Of a stretch of DNA of 64,000 bases, positions 63,108-64,000 are shown piece by piece (the stretch's first letter is position 1; every line of letters begins with the position of its first letter). The notes beneath the pieces are model-generated. The model was given only the letters and a program-made list of their open reading frames with translations, did not search any database and was not told the DNA's origin. Location: contig CAWKNX010000011.1 of NCBI GenBank assembly GCA_963851085.1, forward strand, positions 317,674-381,673, given 5' to 3'. The position numbers and the translations under genes were made by a program. The stretch comes from DATFVJ01 sp963851085. Its GTDB lineage: Bacteria > Actinomycetota > Actinomycetes > Streptosporangiales > Streptosporangiaceae.

Positions 63108-63733
63108 ATGACGAATCCACCGGGCACCGGCCTGGACCTGGCCGCGCTGCTGGCGAAAGGCTGGGCTGAGCGCGGCGATTTCACTGATACCGAATACGGC
63201 CGTGCACTTGAGTTCTATCAGGCGATGCGGGCGCAGGATGACCGTCTTTACCGGGTGCGGGAACAGGCATTCGGGTGCATCGAGCGGTGGACCGGCAGGG
63301 TGCCGCGCGATGTTGGCTCGTTCGGCACCCGGCTGAACCTGGAAACCTCCGACTTGGACCTGGGCATCGGGTACCCGGTGGACGACCGCGCTGGCCTGAT
63401 GGCCACGCTCGCTGCTCAGACGGAGTTTCTGGGCGAGCGGTATACCCGGTTTTCGACCACGCGGCTGGTGTTCTCCTTCGCCGTGGACGGCGTTGAAATC
63501 GACCTGAGCGCCCTGACCGAGGACGATTTCGTGGTCGCCTGCCGGATGCTCGACCAGATCGACCAGACGATGATGACGTTGAGGAACGCGTCTGCCACAC
63601 ATGGGTCAAGCACCTGCTGCGCGCCCACGGGCGGCTGGCGGACTACGCGGCCTGGAAGCTCGTCACTTACCGGCGGTTCTGCCCGGAGTTCGACTGGGTG
63701 CCGGTCGGCCAGCCTGACTGTTCGGGCCTGTGA
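63108..63733 (+). CDS. Nucleotidyltransferase-fold protein, one frame break
   Basis: Starts MTNPPGTGLDLAALLAKGWA. The core motif VGSFGTRLNLETSDLDLGIG fits the nucleotidyltransferase hG(S)x9-13DhD pattern, and FAVDGVEIDLSALTEDDF supplies the third acidic residue. A frame break near 63583 separates this from the natural C-terminus ERVCHTWVKHLLRAHGRLAD and YAAWKLVTYRRFCPEFDWVP, with a TGA at 63731. Together about 208 residues, complete if one base is restored. Divergent from the aldo/keto reductase gene with only 62 bases between starts. It may adenylylate a small molecule, RNA or protein. Confidence 0.75.
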
Positions 63734-63766
63734 CATACGGTGTGGTGAGCTTGGCCGGGCGGCGGG

Positions 63767-64000
63767 TCAGGTGCCACCGGGGTCCGCCACGTTGATTAGC
63801 CGCCACCCGGTCGCGGAGTCCCAGCGCTGGTACTCCTTGTGCAGCGTCCGCACATGGTCGGCGGGCAAGCTGGCGGCAACCTGCCGCACGGTGTCGTCCA
63901 TACGGGCGCGCAGATCCTGGATCTGCGCGCCAAGTATGGCGCCGATCCGCGCCGACAGCTGTTCCTCACCACTGCCGGGGTCCTCGGATGGCTGGGCCTC
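63767..64000 (-). CDS. C-terminal part of an unknown protein (runs off the window)
   Basis: 78 codons open from the window edge to a TGA at 63767-63769. It reads LSARIGAILGAQIQDLRARM, DDTVRQVAASLPADHVRTLH and KEYQRWDSATGWRLINVADP. The helical, charged composition looks coding, and it ends convergently with the nucleotidyltransferase. No family recognised; the N-terminus lies outside the window. Confidence 0.5.
   Translation of the reverse strand, partial: EAQPSEDPGSGEEQLSARIGAILGAQIQDLRARMDDTVRQVAASLPADHVRTLHKEYQRWDSATGWRLINVADPGGT

Overview
The window is very GC-rich and most genes show the strong G/C third-position bias of an actinomycete (Actinomycetota). Gene content fits a large-genome soil actinomycete: TetR, PadR and LuxR regulators, many ABC exporters paired with two-component systems, a GerMN lipoprotein and an actinobacterial paaZABCDE order. 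No species can be named from the sequence alone.

Left part (1-19.8 kb): a partial DoxX gene faces a TetR regulator. An aerobic phenylacetate operon, paaZ-paaA-paaB-paaC-paaD-paaE, runs leftward from about 7.6 to 1.8 kb, opposite a TetR regulator and with an 11-4-11 palindromic operator between them. It is followed by a PaaX-type regulator with a seven-copy N-terminal repeat and a divergent feruloyl-CoA synthase. This block activates an aromatic acid to its CoA thioester, makes ring 1,2-epoxides and opens the ring hydrolytically. paaK, paaG, paaH, paaI and paaJ are not in the window. Next come an HtrA-like PDZ protease, a large acyl-CoA dehydrogenase, a membrane protein/PadR pair and a DJ-1/PfpI protein.

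Middle part (20-49 kb): an accessory and decaying zone. It holds a protein with a triplicated repeat, a broken AmrS-like radical SAM gene, a CtpE-like P-type ATPase, an intact ABC-2 exporter, a GerMN/Gmad2 lipoprotein, an AhpD-like protein, an ICMT-like methyltransferase with its TetR regulator, and many gene remnants (SET, pirin, MarR, LuxR, ABC, P-ATPase, NuoF, Usp, hydrolase). At 36.8-42.6 kb a TRPM-like SLOG (LSDAT) plus SLATT membrane protein stands back to back with a DUF4062-NACHT-TPR STAND protein. This looks like a nucleotide-sensing, pore-forming conflict system. The STAND gene is cut by an IS30-type transposase and followed by an IS630-type element. An intact NarL-type two-component system and a MacB-like exporter follow.

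Right part (49-64 kb): an OmpR-type two-component system drives, by position, a three-gene ABC exporter. Then come integrase/TPR debris, a PadR-ABC ATPase in-frame fusion with its FtsX-like permease, further integrase and hydrolase debris, and a compact group of an endonuclease/exonuclease/phosphatase-family protein, an aldo/keto reductase and a nucleotidyltransferase.

An unusual number of otherwise well-conserved genes carry one single-base frame break (paaC N-terminus, SLOG/SLATT, STAND, IS630, a histidine kinase, two permeases, the nucleotidyltransferase), several in or next to G/C-rich runs. Some may be assembly or sequencing errors rather than biology. Gene fragments with large deletions or chimeric joins are true remnants regardless.
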